57,347 nt of DNA from Gammaproteobacteria bacterium (GTDB taxonomy: Bacteria; Pseudomonadota; Gammaproteobacteria; Chromatiales; Chromatiaceae), in the NCBI GenBank assembly GCA_011390365.1, contig JAABSM010000015.1:1-57347 (forward strand), given 5' to 3'. Below, piece by piece: positions 38,557 to 47,556 of this stretch. The position numbers were made by a program, and so were the translations under genes. Positions within the stretch are counted from its first letter, which is position 1. Each line of letters starts with the position of its first letter. The notes beneath the pieces were generated by a model. It had not been told where the DNA came from. It worked only from the letters and a program-made list of their open reading frames with translations, and made no database searches.

Positions 38557-38769
38557 GTGCCGAAAATACCCGGAATAAACCATCAGGATGCGATTCGGGC
38601 ACTGGAAAAGACCGGATTTCGTGTGATTCGACAAGGTAAACACACGATCATGAGTAACGGTGAGAGAATATTGACGATTCCGCGACATAATCCGGTTAAC
38701 GCAATAACCCTGGGTGGTATTGTCCGAGACGCGGGATTAACCGTCGAAGAGTTCAAACAACTGCTGTAA
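38557..38769 (+). CDS. HicA-like mRNA interferase toxin (pair 2)
   Basis: A 70-residue protein starting at GTG 38557. The stretch HQDAIRALEKTGFRVIRQGK and HTIMSNGERILTIPRHNPVN match HicA, with the catalytic His in QGKHTIM. The frame is intact and complete. Stop and nuoJ start are 16 bases apart, so pair 2 sits in the nuo transcript between nuoI and nuoJ. Base composition is more AT-rich than the nuo genes around it, suggesting later arrival. Confidence 0.87.
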   Translation: MPKIPGINHQDAIRALEKTGFRVIRQGKHTIMSNGERILTIPRHNPVNAITLGGIVRDAGLTVEEFKQLL

Positions 38770-38785
38770 AGCGTGATATATCGAT

Positions 38786-39406
38786 ATGTCATTTGAAAAA
38801 TTTCTATTCTACGCCTTCTCGGCGGTGCTGATCTTCGCCGCGGTGATGGTCATCACCCGGCGCAACCCGGTGCATTCCGCGCTCTATCTGGTGCTCGCCT
38901 TTTTCGCCAGCGCCGGCGTCTGGCTGCTCGCCGAAGCGGAGTTCCTCGCCATCGTGCTGGTGCTGGTCTACGTCGGCGCGGTGATGGTGCTGTTCCTGTT
39001 CGTGGTGATGATGCTCGACGTCGATCAGGCGGCGATGCGCGCCGGCTTCATCAAGATGTTGCCGGTGGGTATCCTGATCGGATTGCTGATCGCCGGCGAG
39101 ATCTTCATGGTGGTCGGCCCCGGCACCTTTGGGCTGGATCAGGTCGCCGCCCCCGAGCGGCTGCCGGCGGACGCGCAGAACACCGCGGTCTTGGGCAGTC
39201 TCCTCTACACCGTCTACATGTATCCCTTCGAGGTGGCGGCGGTGTTGCTGCTGGTGGCGATCATCGCCGCTATCGGTCTGACCCATCGCCGCCGCGGCGA
39301 TGCCACCAAGTACATCGACGTCGCCAAGCAGGTGAGCGTGCGCAAGGGTGAAGATCGGGTCAAGCTGGTCGACGTGCCCTCGGAAGAGAAGATGGAGTTG
39401 AAATGA
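38786..39406 (+). CDS. nuoJ: NADH-quinone oxidoreductase subunit J
   Basis: A 206-residue membrane subunit with five helices. The conserved third helix is in [20 protein letters not shown], containing the pi-bulge region. The ATG overlaps nothing upstream (hicA ends at 38769); the stop overlaps nuoK by four bases (ATGA). Confidence 0.95.
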   Translation: MSFEKFLFYAFSAVLIFAAVMVITRRNPVHSALYLVLAFFASAGVWLLAEAEFLAIVLVLVYVGAVMVLFLFVVMMLDVDQAAMRAGFIKMLPVGILIGLLIAGEIFMVVGPGTFGLDQVAAPERLPADAQNTAVLGSLLYTVYMYPFEVAAVLLLVAIIAAIGLTHRRRGDATKYIDVAKQVSVRKGEDRVKLVDVPSEEKMELK

Positions 39407-39708
39407 TTGCCCTGTCCGATTACCTGATCCTCGCCGCGATCCTCTTCTCCCTGAGCATCGTCGGGATCTTCATCAACCGCAAGAACGTCATCATCCTGCT
39501 GATGTGCATCGAACTGATGCTGCTGGCGGTCAACATCAACTTCATCGCCTTCTCCCACTTTCTGGGCGACGCGGTGGGGCAGGTGTTCGTGTTCTTCATT
39601 CTCACCGTGGCGGCGGCCGAAGCGGCCATCGGCCTGGCGATACTGGTGGTGCTGTTCCGCAACCGCCGTACCATCAACGTCGAAGAGCTGGACAGCCTGG
39701 CCGGCTGA
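39403..39708 (+). CDS. nuoK: NADH-quinone oxidoreductase subunit K
   Basis: A 101-residue subunit with three membrane helices. The membrane Glu residues needed for proton transfer are in [16 protein letters not shown] and [13 protein letters not shown]. It starts inside the end of nuoJ. Confidence 0.96.
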   Translation: MIALSDYLILAAILFSLSIVGIFINRKNVIILLMCIELMLLAVNINFIAFSHFLGDAVGQVFVFFILTVAAAEAAIGLAILVVLFRNRRTINVEELDSLAG

Positions 39709-39735
39709 CGGACCGAAGTAGAAGCTGGAAAGCCT

Positions 39736-41718
39736 ATGAAGACCATCTACCTCTTGATTGCACTCATGCCCCTTGCCGGGGCGATCATTGCCGGGTTCTT
39801 CGGCGGTCGCATCGGTCGTGCCGGGGCGCACTGGGTCACCAGCGCCGGCGTCGGCATCTCCGCCGCGCTGTCGCTGTATGTGCTGGCCGGTTTCGTCGGC
39901 GGCAACATCGAGCCTTTCAATGGCAGCGTCTACACCTGGATGGTGAGCGATGGCCTGACCATGGAGATCGGCTTCCTGGTCGATGAGCTGACGGCGATGA
40001 TGATGGTGGTGGTCACCTTCGTCTCCTTCTGCGTGCATATCTACACCATCGGCTACATGGCCGACGACGCCCACAACTGGCCCAAGGAGAGCCTGGCCGG
40101 CAAGAATAGCTATCAGCGTTTCTTCAGCTACATCTCGCTGTTCACCTTCTCCATGCTGATGCTGGTGATGGCCAACAACTTCTTGCAGCTCTTCTTCGGC
40201 TGGGAGGCGGTGGGCCTCGTCTCTTATCTGCTGATCGGCTTCTGGTCGGTGCGTCCCACCGCCATCTTCGCCAACCTCAAGGCCTTTTTGGTCAACCGGG
40301 TGGGTGATTTCGGCTTTATCCTCGGCATCGCGGCGGTGGCGATGTACTTCAACAGCCTCGACTATGCCGAGGTCTTCGCCCAGGCCCCGGGTCTGGCCGA
40401 CAAGCAGATAACCCTCTGGGGCGATCACTCCTGGTCGCTGATGACGGTGATCGGCATCCTGCTTTTCATCGGCGCGATGGGCAAGTCGGCCCAGGTCCCG
40501 CTGCATGTCTGGCTGCCCGACTCCATGGAGGGCCCGACCCCCATCTCGGCCCTGATCCACGCCGCGACCATGGTGACCGCGGGTGTCTTCATGGTGGCGC
40601 GCATGTCGCCGATCTACGAATTCACCGAGACGGCGCTCACCTTTATCCTGGTGATTGGCGCCACCACCGCCTTCTTCACCGGCTTGATCGGTCTGGTGCA
40701 AAACGACATCAAGCGGGTGGTCGCCTACTCGACCCTCTCCCAGCTCGGCTACATGATGGTGGCGCTGGGCGTCTCCGCCTACGCCGCCGGCGTCTTCCAT
40801 CTGATGACCCACGCCTTCTTCAAGGCGCTGCTGTTCCTCGCCGCGGGCTCGGTGATCATCGGCATGCACCACGATCAGGATATCCGTAACATGGGCGGCA
40901 TCAAGAAATACATGCCCATCACCTGGATCACCGCGCTTCTTGGCTCGCTGGCGCTGATCGGCTTCCCCGGCTTTTCGGGCTTCTTCTCCAAGGATGCGAT
41001 CATCTCCGCGGTATCCCACTCGCAGATCGCCGGTTCCGGCTACGCCTATGTGCTGGTGGTGCTTGGGGTCTTCGTTACCGCCCTCTACAGCTTCCGGATG
41101 TACTTTCTGGTGTTCCATGGCGAGGGACCCCGCGACGAGCACGCCAAGGCGCATCTCCACGAGTCGCCCAAGGTGGTGACCATTCCGCTGATCCTGCTCG
41201 CCATCCCGTCGGTCTTCGTCGGTATGTTCACCGTCGGTCCCATGGTCTTCGGCGACTGGTTCAAGAATGCGATCTTCGTGTTGCCCGAGCATGATACCCT
41301 TGGCGCCATCGGCTATCAGGGGGTAGGCTGGTTCCTTGGTCACGGCTTCATGACCGCCCCCTTGTATCTTGCCCTGGGCGGACTTGGCGTTGCCTACTAT
41401 ATCTACATGAAGAAGCCGGAGATCGCCGACAAGGCCAAGGATATGGCCGGGCCGATCTACACTCTGCTCGACAAGAAGTACTGGGTGGACGAGATCTATC
41501 AGGCGGTCTTCGCCGGCGGTAGCCGCGGGCTCGGCAAGGTGTTCTGGTTCGTCGGCGATCGGGTGTTGATCGACGGCCTGGTGGTCAATGGCGCCGCCAA
41601 GTCCATCGGCTGGTTCGCCACCGTAGTCAGGCATCTCCAGTCCGGTCTCCTCTACCACTACGCCATCGCCATGTCGTTGGGGCTGCTGCTGCTCCTCACC
41701 TGGTTCGTGATTCTCTGA
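39736..41718 (+). CDS. nuoL: NADH-quinone oxidoreductase subunit L
   Basis: A 660-residue antiporter-like proton pump subunit with about 16 membrane helices. The key Glu is in FGWEAVGLVSYLLIG and the Lys in GAMGKSAQVPLHVWLPDSME. The C-terminal lateral helix and anchor end in LLLLLTWFVIL. It is the most distal pump in complex I. Confidence 0.96.
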   Translation: MKTIYLLIALMPLAGAIIAGFFGGRIGRAGAHWVTSAGVGISAALSLYVLAGFVGGNIEPFNGSVYTWMVSDGLTMEIGFLVDELTAMMMVVVTFVSFCVHIYTIGYMADDAHNWPKESLAGKNSYQRFFSYISLFTFSMLMLVMANNFLQLFFGWEAVGLVSYLLIGFWSVRPTAIFANLKAFLVNRVGDFGFILGIAAVAMYFNSLDYAEVFAQAPGLADKQITLWGDHSWSLMTVIGILLFIGAMGKSAQVPLHVWLPDSMEGPTPISALIHAATMVTAGVFMVARMSPIYEFTETALTFILVIGATTAFFTGLIGLVQNDIKRVVAYSTLSQLGYMMVALGVSAYAAGVFHLMTHAFFKALLFLAAGSVIIGMHHDQDIRNMGGIKKYMPITWITALLGSLALIGFPGFSGFFSKDAIISAVSHSQIAGSGYAYVLVVLGVFVTALYSFRMYFLVFHGEGPRDEHAKAHLHESPKVVTIPLILLAIPSVFVGMFTVGPMVFGDWFKNAIFVLPEHDTLGAIGYQGVGWFLGHGFMTAPLYLALGGLGVAYYIYMKKPEIADKAKDMAGPIYTLLDKKYWVDEIYQAVFAGGSRGLGKVFWFVGDRVLIDGLVVNGAAKSIGWFATVVRHLQSGLLYHYAIAMSLGLLLLLTWFVIL

Positions 41719-41734
41719 AGGTTAGGAATTATCC

Positions 41735-43249
41735 ATGTTTGAATGGCCCCTTCTCAGCTTCGTCATCTGGTTGCCCATCGTCGGCGGCTTCATGGTGCTG
41801 GCCTCCGGCGACAAGGCCGCCGACGCCAGTCGCTGGACCGCCCTTGGCGTAAGCATACTCACCTTTCTGATGAGCCTCCCGCTGTGGTTCGCCTACGACG
41901 CCTCCACCGCGGAGATGCAGTTCGTGGAGCGGGTGGCGTGGATCCCCGCCTTCAACATCGAGTACTACCTGGGCGTGGACGGCATCTCCATGCCGCTGAT
42001 CATCCTCACGACCTTCATCACCATCTTCGTGATCGTCGCCGGTTGGGAGGTCATTCAGCACAAGCCTTCCGTCTACATGGCCTCGTTCCTGATCATGGAA
42101 GGGATCATGGTGGGGGTCTTCTCGGCGCTGGACGCGATGCTCTTCTATGTCTTCTGGGAGGCGATGCTGATCCCGATGTTCCTTATCATCGGCATCTGGG
42201 GCGGACCGAATCGGGTCTACGCCACGATCAAGTTCTTCCTCTACACCTTCTTCGGTTCGGTGTTCATGCTGGTCGCGCTGGTCTACATGTTCCTCCAGAG
42301 CGGAAGTTTCGACATCCTCGGCTTCCACACCCTCAAGCTGGGGCTGACCGAGCAGATCCTGATCTTCCTCGCCTTTCTGCTCGCCTTCGCGGTCAAGGTG
42401 CCGATGTTCCCGGTCCACACTTGGCTGCCCGACGCCCACGTCGAGGCCCCCACCGGCGGCTCGGTGATCCTGGCGGCGATCATGCTCAAGATCGGCGGCT
42501 ATGGGTTCCTGCGCTTCTCCCTGCCGATTACGCCGGATGCCAGCGCCCACCTCGACTGGCTGATCATCCTGCTGTCCCTGATCGCGGTGGTCTATATCGG
42601 CTTCGTCGCCCTGATTCAGCAGGACATGAAGAAGCTGATCGCCTACTCGTCGATCGCCCACATGGGCTTCGTGACCCTCGGCTTCTTCATCGTATTCTTG
42701 ATCGCCAACAATCCCGACGCCAACGGCGGCGCGGCGCTGGGCGTGCAGGGGGGCATGGTGCAGATGATCTCCCACGGTTTCATTTCGGCCGCGATGTTCC
42801 TGTGTGTCGGCGTACTCTATGACCGGGTCCACAGCCGCGAGATCAGCGCCTACGGCGGCGTCATCAACACCATGCCGGTCTTCGGCGCCTTCATGGTCTT
42901 CTTCGCCATGGCCAACGCCGGCCTGCCCGGCACCTCCGGCTTCGTCGGCGAGTTCATGGTGATCCTGGCCAGCTTCCGCGCCGACTTCTGGTACGCCCTG
43001 CTGGCGGCGACCACCCTGATTATCGGCGCGGCCTACACCCTGTGGATGGTCAAGCGGGTGGTTTTTGGCCAGGTCGCCAACGACAACGTGGCGGCGCTCC
43101 AGGATATCAACAATCGCGAGCTGTTCATCCTCACCTCCCTCGCGTTGGCGGTATTGATCCTCGGTCTGTGGCCGGCGCCGCTGGTGGAGGTGATGGATGC
43201 ATCGGTCCACAACCTCCTGCAGCACATCGCCATCACCAAGATTCCCTGA
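41735..43249 (+). CDS. nuoM: NADH-quinone oxidoreductase subunit M
   Basis: A 504-residue antiporter-like subunit with about 14 helices. The conserved Glu is in YVFWEAMLIPMFLIIGIWGG and the Lys in AFAVKVPMFPVHTWLPDAH. A short gap separates it from nuoL and nuoN. Confidence 0.96.
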   Translation: MFEWPLLSFVIWLPIVGGFMVLASGDKAADASRWTALGVSILTFLMSLPLWFAYDASTAEMQFVERVAWIPAFNIEYYLGVDGISMPLIILTTFITIFVIVAGWEVIQHKPSVYMASFLIMEGIMVGVFSALDAMLFYVFWEAMLIPMFLIIGIWGGPNRVYATIKFFLYTFFGSVFMLVALVYMFLQSGSFDILGFHTLKLGLTEQILIFLAFLLAFAVKVPMFPVHTWLPDAHVEAPTGGSVILAAIMLKIGGYGFLRFSLPITPDASAHLDWLIILLSLIAVVYIGFVALIQQDMKKLIAYSSIAHMGFVTLGFFIVFLIANNPDANGGAALGVQGGMVQMISHGFISAAMFLCVGVLYDRVHSREISAYGGVINTMPVFGAFMVFFAMANAGLPGTSGFVGEFMVILASFRADFWYALLAATTLIIGAAYTLWMVKRVVFGQVANDNVAALQDINNRELFILTSLALAVLILGLWPAPLVEVMDASVHNLLQHIAITKIP

Positions 43250-43280
43250 GACACCAGGTAATTCATTCAGGTATTCATCC

Positions 43281-44717
43281 ATGACGTTCGATCCCATGCA
43301 CCTGATCCCGGTCGCGCCGGAACTCTTCCTCCTCACCGCGGCCTGCGCGATTCTGGTAATCGACCTGTTCCTCAAAGACGAACAGCGCGAGGCCACCTAC
43401 ATCCTCGCCCAGATCGCCCTCATCGGCACCGCCTCGCTGGCGCTGCTGGTCGGCGGCGGCGAGCGCCAGGTAGTATTCAGCGGCAGCGTCATTCGCGACG
43501 GCATGACCGATCTGCTCAAGGCCTCCATCTGCGTCATCGCCTTCGGCGCGTTCCTCTACGCCAAGGAGTATCTCAAGGATCGCAACCTCTTCAAGGGCGA
43601 GTTCTACACCCTCGGCATGTTCGCGGTGATCGGCATGCTGATCATGGTCAGCGCCGGCGACTTCCTCACCGTCTACCTCGGCCTGGAACTGCTCTCCCTC
43701 TCCCTCTACGCCCTGGTCGCCTTCGATCGTGAATCGGGGCGCGGCTCGGAAGCGGCGATGAAGTACTTCGTGCTCGGGGCCATCGCCTCCGGCATGCTGC
43801 TCTACGGCATCTCCATGATCTACGGCGCCACCGGTTCCATCTCCTTCGCCGGCATCGCCGAGGCGATCGCCAACGACGCGGTCAACAACACTATCATGGT
43901 CTTCGGTACCGTCTTCGTGGTGATTGGTCTTGCTTTCAAGTTCGGCGCGGTCCCCTTCCACATGTGGGCGCCGGATGTCTACGACGGCGCCCCTACCGCC
44001 GTCACCATGATCATCGCCTCCGCCCCCAAGATCGCCGCCGTCGCCATGGCCATCCGCATCCTCGGCGAGGGTCTCGGCGGCATCAACGCCGACTGGCAGG
44101 GCATGCTGGTGATCCTGGCGGTGCTCTCCATGGCGCTGGGCAACGTGGTCGCCATCGCCCAGAGCAACATCAAGCGCATGCTCGCCTACTCGACCATCTC
44201 CCACGTCGGCTTCATCTTCCTGGGTCTGCTTGCCGGCAGCCAGAGCGGCTACGCCTCGGCGATGTTCTACGCCATCACCTATGCCCTCACCGCCCTGGGC
44301 GCCTTCGGCATCATCATCCTGCTCAGCCGCAAGGGCTTTGAGGCGGATCGTCTTGATGACTTCCGCGGCCTCAATCAGCGCAGCCCCTGGTTCGCCGCCA
44401 TGATGCTGCTGCTGATGTTCTCCATGGCCGGCGTCCCCCCCACCGTCGGCTTTTTCGCCAAGCTCTTCGTCCTCGAAGCCGCCATCCGCGTCGACCTCAC
44501 CTGGCTGGCGATCGTAGCCGTGTTCTTCTCCGTCATCGGCGCCTTCTACTACCTGCGCATCGTCAAGCTGATGTACTTCGACAAGCCCGCCGACTCCGCC
44601 CCCCTGCAAGCAGGCATGGACACCCAGATCGCCCTCTCCGTCAATGGGCTCGCCATGCTTGCATTGGGGATCTATCCGGCGGGGCTGATGGCCTGGTGTG
44701 TCGCCGCGGTGGCGTGA
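43281..44717 (+). CDS. nuoN: NADH-quinone oxidoreductase subunit N
   Basis: A 478-residue antiporter-like subunit. The ATG at 43281 (MTFDPMHLIPVAPELFLL) fits the family; an in-frame ATG at 43197 lies inside nuoM. Conserved sites include LGLELLSLSLYALVAFDRES and FKFGAVPFHMWAPDVYDGAP. It is the last gene of the nuo operon; no clear terminator is seen after it. Confidence 0.96.
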   Translation: MTFDPMHLIPVAPELFLLTAACAILVIDLFLKDEQREATYILAQIALIGTASLALLVGGGERQVVFSGSVIRDGMTDLLKASICVIAFGAFLYAKEYLKDRNLFKGEFYTLGMFAVIGMLIMVSAGDFLTVYLGLELLSLSLYALVAFDRESGRGSEAAMKYFVLGAIASGMLLYGISMIYGATGSISFAGIAEAIANDAVNNTIMVFGTVFVVIGLAFKFGAVPFHMWAPDVYDGAPTAVTMIIASAPKIAAVAMAIRILGEGLGGINADWQGMLVILAVLSMALGNVVAIAQSNIKRMLAYSTISHVGFIFLGLLAGSQSGYASAMFYAITYALTALGAFGIIILLSRKGFEADRLDDFRGLNQRSPWFAAMMLLLMFSMAGVPPTVGFFAKLFVLEAAIRVDLTWLAIVAVFFSVIGAFYYLRIVKLMYFDKPADSAPLQAGMDTQIALSVNGLAMLALGIYPAGLMAWCVAAVA

Positions 44718-44764
44718 GCTGATATAACTGTGCCGGAATAGCGGAAACAATCTCATTGCGTTAG

Positions 44765-44917
44765 CGGCACGCCAGATTCCCGCCGTTGATGCGCCTGACT
44801 CCGGAGCAGGCCGGAAATCGTCGGACCGGCATGGGATGTGGCGAATAAAAAGCCTTGTCGCTCGGTCGACGGCACACCCTATGCAGAACCAAAAACGGCC
44901 GGAGCGCCTACGAAATG
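44765..44917 (+). repeat. 158-bp dispersed repeat, copy 2
   Basis: This is near-identical to 8571-8728 in the same orientation, with a few substitutions and small indels. Beyond it, CAATGTCGTTAACTTAAGC (minus strand, about 44951-44969) echoes CAATGTCATTAACTTACGC at 8555-8573 on the plus strand. The stretch 44718-45016 holds no gene. Confidence 0.75.
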
Positions 44918-45016
44918 AGGCGCATCATTCCCGGAAAATGCCACAATGGCTTAAGTTAACGACATTGGGTACAGCCGTGCCGGAACTCTCACAAGAGCTC
45001 TCACGGAGACATCCTT

Positions 45017-45670
45017 CTACCATTCAAAATCCGGCAGATCGGTGTTATCCACCAAATCCCTCACCTTGCCGCCGAGATCCTTGGCTTGTTGTTCAATAGC
45101 GCTGGAAAATACCCTATATTCGCTAGATAAAGGATCCATGGATCTCAAACTCATTGGCAGGCTCGCGAACCTTGACGCCGGATCGGTGATTGAAACGTAT
45201 TTCCTGATGACTTCGGTAAGGTAGAGTGTATGATAGCCGACAGGCAACTGTAAGGGCATGTTTAACCAATCGATGCACTCTCTTCCTATTGCGGGATCAA
45301 CCTCTACCAATGCCTTCTCCAGGCACGATTCTAGCCGGTACAAGTTTGCTTGTTGCTCTTTTGTTGTGGGCTGGTATGACGCCATACCTCTAAGCACACG
45401 TAACTGGAACAAGATTATTGGCCAAAAATGCCTTTCACCCTTATATAAAACGCTGTCGTACTCATCTTCACCAAAAGCCCTCTCCTCCCTCCTTCGTTCA
45501 TATGACTTGCGAATGTCGTAGGCCAGCGCAAGCAGCCCCTCGGCGGTTTCTTCATTATGGTTGCTATTTTCAACCAGATCATGGACTGTGCCGTACAGGC
45601 TCGTTAGGTCCCAATAATCTCCCCACAATGTGATTCCGCCATTATGTTCAGTTGTTGTTACTAATAACAT
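45017..45670 (-). CDS. Uncharacterised protein, possible orphan cassette
   Basis: A 217-residue protein from the ATG at 45670, preceded by CAGGAGAAA. An earlier in-frame ATG at 45718 lacks such a site. It opens LLVTTTEHNGGITLWGDYWD with a likely helical core (YDIRKSYERRREERAFGEDE). The opening resembles a family of uncharacterised proteins (DUF6904, from memory), so function is unknown. Its base composition is clearly more AT-rich than the nuo and hyb genes on either side and it runs against them, so it was probably acquired. An attC-like palindrome lies just upstream of its start. Confidence 0.75.
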   Translation of the reverse strand: MLLVTTTEHNGGITLWGDYWDLTSLYGTVHDLVENSNHNEETAEGLLALAYDIRKSYERRREERAFGEDEYDSVLYKGERHFWPIILFQLRVLRGMASYQPTTKEQQANLYRLESCLEKALVEVDPAIGRECIDWLNMPLQLPVGYHTLYLTEVIRKYVSITDPASRFASLPMSLRSMDPLSSEYRVFSSAIEQQAKDLGGKVRDLVDNTDLPDFEW

Positions 45671-45701
45671 CGATTTCTCCTGGTTTTCTGCTTGACGACT
45701 A

Positions 45702-45786
45702 TGCTCACCGCCCAACAAAGCGGCGGGGTTGGAGCATAGCGGAAACCGCGCCGCTTTTGTTGGGTCCGAGTGCAGCGGTTTGTTAT
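45702..45786 (-). repeat. attC-like imperfect palindrome
   Basis: Read on the minus strand, ATAACAAACCGCTGCACTCG begins the element, CCCAACAAAAGCGGCG pairs with CGCCGCTTTGTTGGG, and GGTT/AACC extend the stem. Beginning and stem resemble integron attC (VCR-like) sites, but the closing GTTRRRY core is not present. It precedes the AT-rich unknown gene. It may be a decayed cassette recombination site or another palindromic repeat. Confidence 0.35.
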
Positions 45787-45849
45787 CTTCTCGTTACCAA
45801 GCTGTGCATCCTCTATCTTCAGGTGAGATTTGCACTCTACCGCGATCGC

Positions 45850-46060
45850 GGTGCTGGCGTTCGATCACCCGCGGGTCGATCTCTTAGCTTGCGGTCCGTT
45901 CCCTTAGAACTGGCGATCCGTCTCCTGGAGCATGCGCCATGCATCCTCAAAGGTCGCGGCGCCTGGCATCGCTGGAACCTCCTCAGGGTCTGGCTATTCG
46001 GGTGGTTCAGTATAAACGATGAGGGTTTCGTCGTCATTGGATTTAACAATGCGCTTTATT
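45850..46060 (-). pseudogene. Fragments of small decayed genes
   Basis: On the minus strand a 22-codon frame starts at ATG 45969 behind a perfect GAGGAGG site and reads ATFEDAWRMLQETDRQF, then stop (45904-45906). The next frame continues KGTDRKLRD. That matches the ETDR-repeat coiled coil of DUF3782-like proteins, broken by a frameshift. Just upstream another fragment reads RIVKSNDDETLIVYTEPPE and stops at 45994-45996. Both look like remains of genes, not working ones. Confidence 0.4.
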
Positions 46061-46418
46061 GAAAATAACAATGATGCGCGGGTTTCCCCCTGAAATTGGC
46101 CGGGTGGCGGGAGGTTGCTGCTTCGGCCTAAGGGGGGCTTCATCTAACGTGATGAATTCTCGACAATATTATTTCTCATCACTCGAGGGTCTCTTCAGTG
46201 CGGTAGTTTGCTGCGTATATTTTCGGCCTGACAAACCTCGCTCGCGCCGATTCTTTCCGAGAAGTTTGCTTGGGTGAAAATTATTTCAGTTTGGTTTAAC
46301 TTGACCCGAACTGCATCGATAAATATTCTCAATAGTCATAAATATAAGAATATTTGCCGCTTCTGATATACGCGGTTCCATGCGCGAAACATTGTGAATG
46401 CCATAGCGGAGGATTCGG
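46061..46418 (+). promoter_or_regulatory. AT-rich upstream region of the hydrogenase operon
   Basis: No gene is seen here. AAATATTCT (46321-46329) and AGAATATTT (46347-46355) form a 9-bp inverted repeat with 17-base spacing, about 65 bases before hybO, a plausible operator for a dimeric regulator. I found no convincing -24/-12 or FNR site. Confidence 0.4.
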
Positions 46419-47543
46419 ATGAGCGGGCCAGATTTTTCCTATCTTGAAAAGCGCCTGGGGGTTTCCCGACGCACCTTTCTGAAATTCTGCACCGGCGTCG
46501 CCGCCACCATGGGGCTGCCGACCAGCGCGGCCTATGCCATGGCCGAGGCGGTGGCGACCAAGCGCAAGAAGCCGGTGGTGATCTGGCTGCACGGCCAGGA
46601 GTGCACCGGTCCCTCCGAATCGCTGCTGCGTTCCGAGCATCCCACCCTCGATCGACTGATCCTGGAGATGATCTCGCTGGAGTACCACCAGACCCTCGAC
46701 GCCGGGGCGGGGCACGACGTGGAGCATCACAAGGATGTGATGATCGAACAGAATAAGGGCGAGTACCTGCTGGTGGTGGAGGGCTCGGTGCCCGTGGCCC
46801 AGGACGGCATCTTCTGCAAGATCGGCAACAAGACCATGCTGGAGCACACCACCGCGGCGGCGGAGCATGCGGCGGCGATCATCGCCTTCGGCTCCTGCGC
46901 CTCCTGGGGCGGGGTGCAGTCCGCCGCGCCCAACCCCACCCAGGCGGTAGGAGCGCAGGCGGTGCTGCCGGGCAAGACGGTGGTGAATATCCCCGGTTGT
47001 CCGCCTAACCCCTACAACTTCCTGGCCACGGTGATGCACTTCCTCACCTTCGGCTCACTCCCCGCGCTGGATACCCAGAACCGCCCGAAGTTCGCCTACG
47101 GTCGCCTGATCCACGAGAATTGCGAGCGCCGCCCCCACTTCGACGCCGGCCGTTTCGCCGAGACCTTCGGCGACGAGGGCCACCGGCTGGGCTGGTGCCT
47201 CTACAAGCTCGGTTGCAAGGGGCCGGAGACCTATGCCAACTGTCCGGCGGTGGAGTTCAACGACATCGGCGGCGGCACCTGGCCCATCGGCGTCGGCCAT
47301 CCCTGCTTCGGCTGTGTCGAGCAGGGGGTGGGATTCACCAAGCCGCTGTTCAGCCTGGCGGAGGTGAAGACCCATACCCCGCCCAATGCCTTCCCTACCA
47401 TCGACCAGCGCGAAGAGTCGCCTACCGCCACCGCGGCTACCGCCGGGGTGATCGGCGCGGCGGTGGGCGCGGCGGTGGGGGCCACCGCGATGGCGGCCAG
47501 GAAGGTGCACGAAAACGACAACGCATCCGGTTCGAACCAGTAA
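46419..47543 (+). CDS. hybO: [NiFe]-hydrogenase small subunit, Hyb type
   Basis: A 374-residue iron-sulfur subunit that carries electrons from the NiFe site. The Tat signal SRRTFLKFC is at residues about 16-24, so it is exported folded with HybC. Canonical ligands present: C62 (ECTG), GSCASWGG, IPGCPPNP (proximal); HENCERRPHFD, GWCLYKLGCKG (distal); YANC, HPCFGC (medial). The motif reads ECTGPSES: residue 65 is Pro where group 1 enzymes have the second proximal Cys (ECTGCTES in E. coli HybO). Overall sequence otherwise follows HybO closely, including a C-terminal hydrophobic anchor rich in Gly, Ala and Val. GGAGG precedes the ATG. Confidence 0.94.
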   Translation: MSGPDFSYLEKRLGVSRRTFLKFCTGVAATMGLPTSAAYAMAEAVATKRKKPVVIWLHGQECTGPSESLLRSEHPTLDRLILEMISLEYHQTLDAGAGHDVEHHKDVMIEQNKGEYLLVVEGSVPVAQDGIFCKIGNKTMLEHTTAAAEHAAAIIAFGSCASWGGVQSAAPNPTQAVGAQAVLPGKTVVNIPGCPPNPYNFLATVMHFLTFGSLPALDTQNRPKFAYGRLIHENCERRPHFDAGRFAETFGDEGHRLGWCLYKLGCKGPETYANCPAVEFNDIGGGTWPIGVGHPCFGCVEQGVGFTKPLFSLAEVKTHTPPNAFPTIDQREESPTATAATAGVIGAAVGAAVGATAMAARKVHENDNASGSNQ

Positions 47544-47556
47544 GGGGGACGGGGCC

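Noticed and set aside
39214-41658. Very long antisense frame over nuoJ-nuoL
   Set aside because: His/Asp/Gln-rich translation is the mirror of GC-rich membrane-protein codons; typical shadow frame.
46061-46418. Sigma-54 promoter for the hydrogenase operon
   Set aside because: No GG-N10-GC site with flanking consensus was found.
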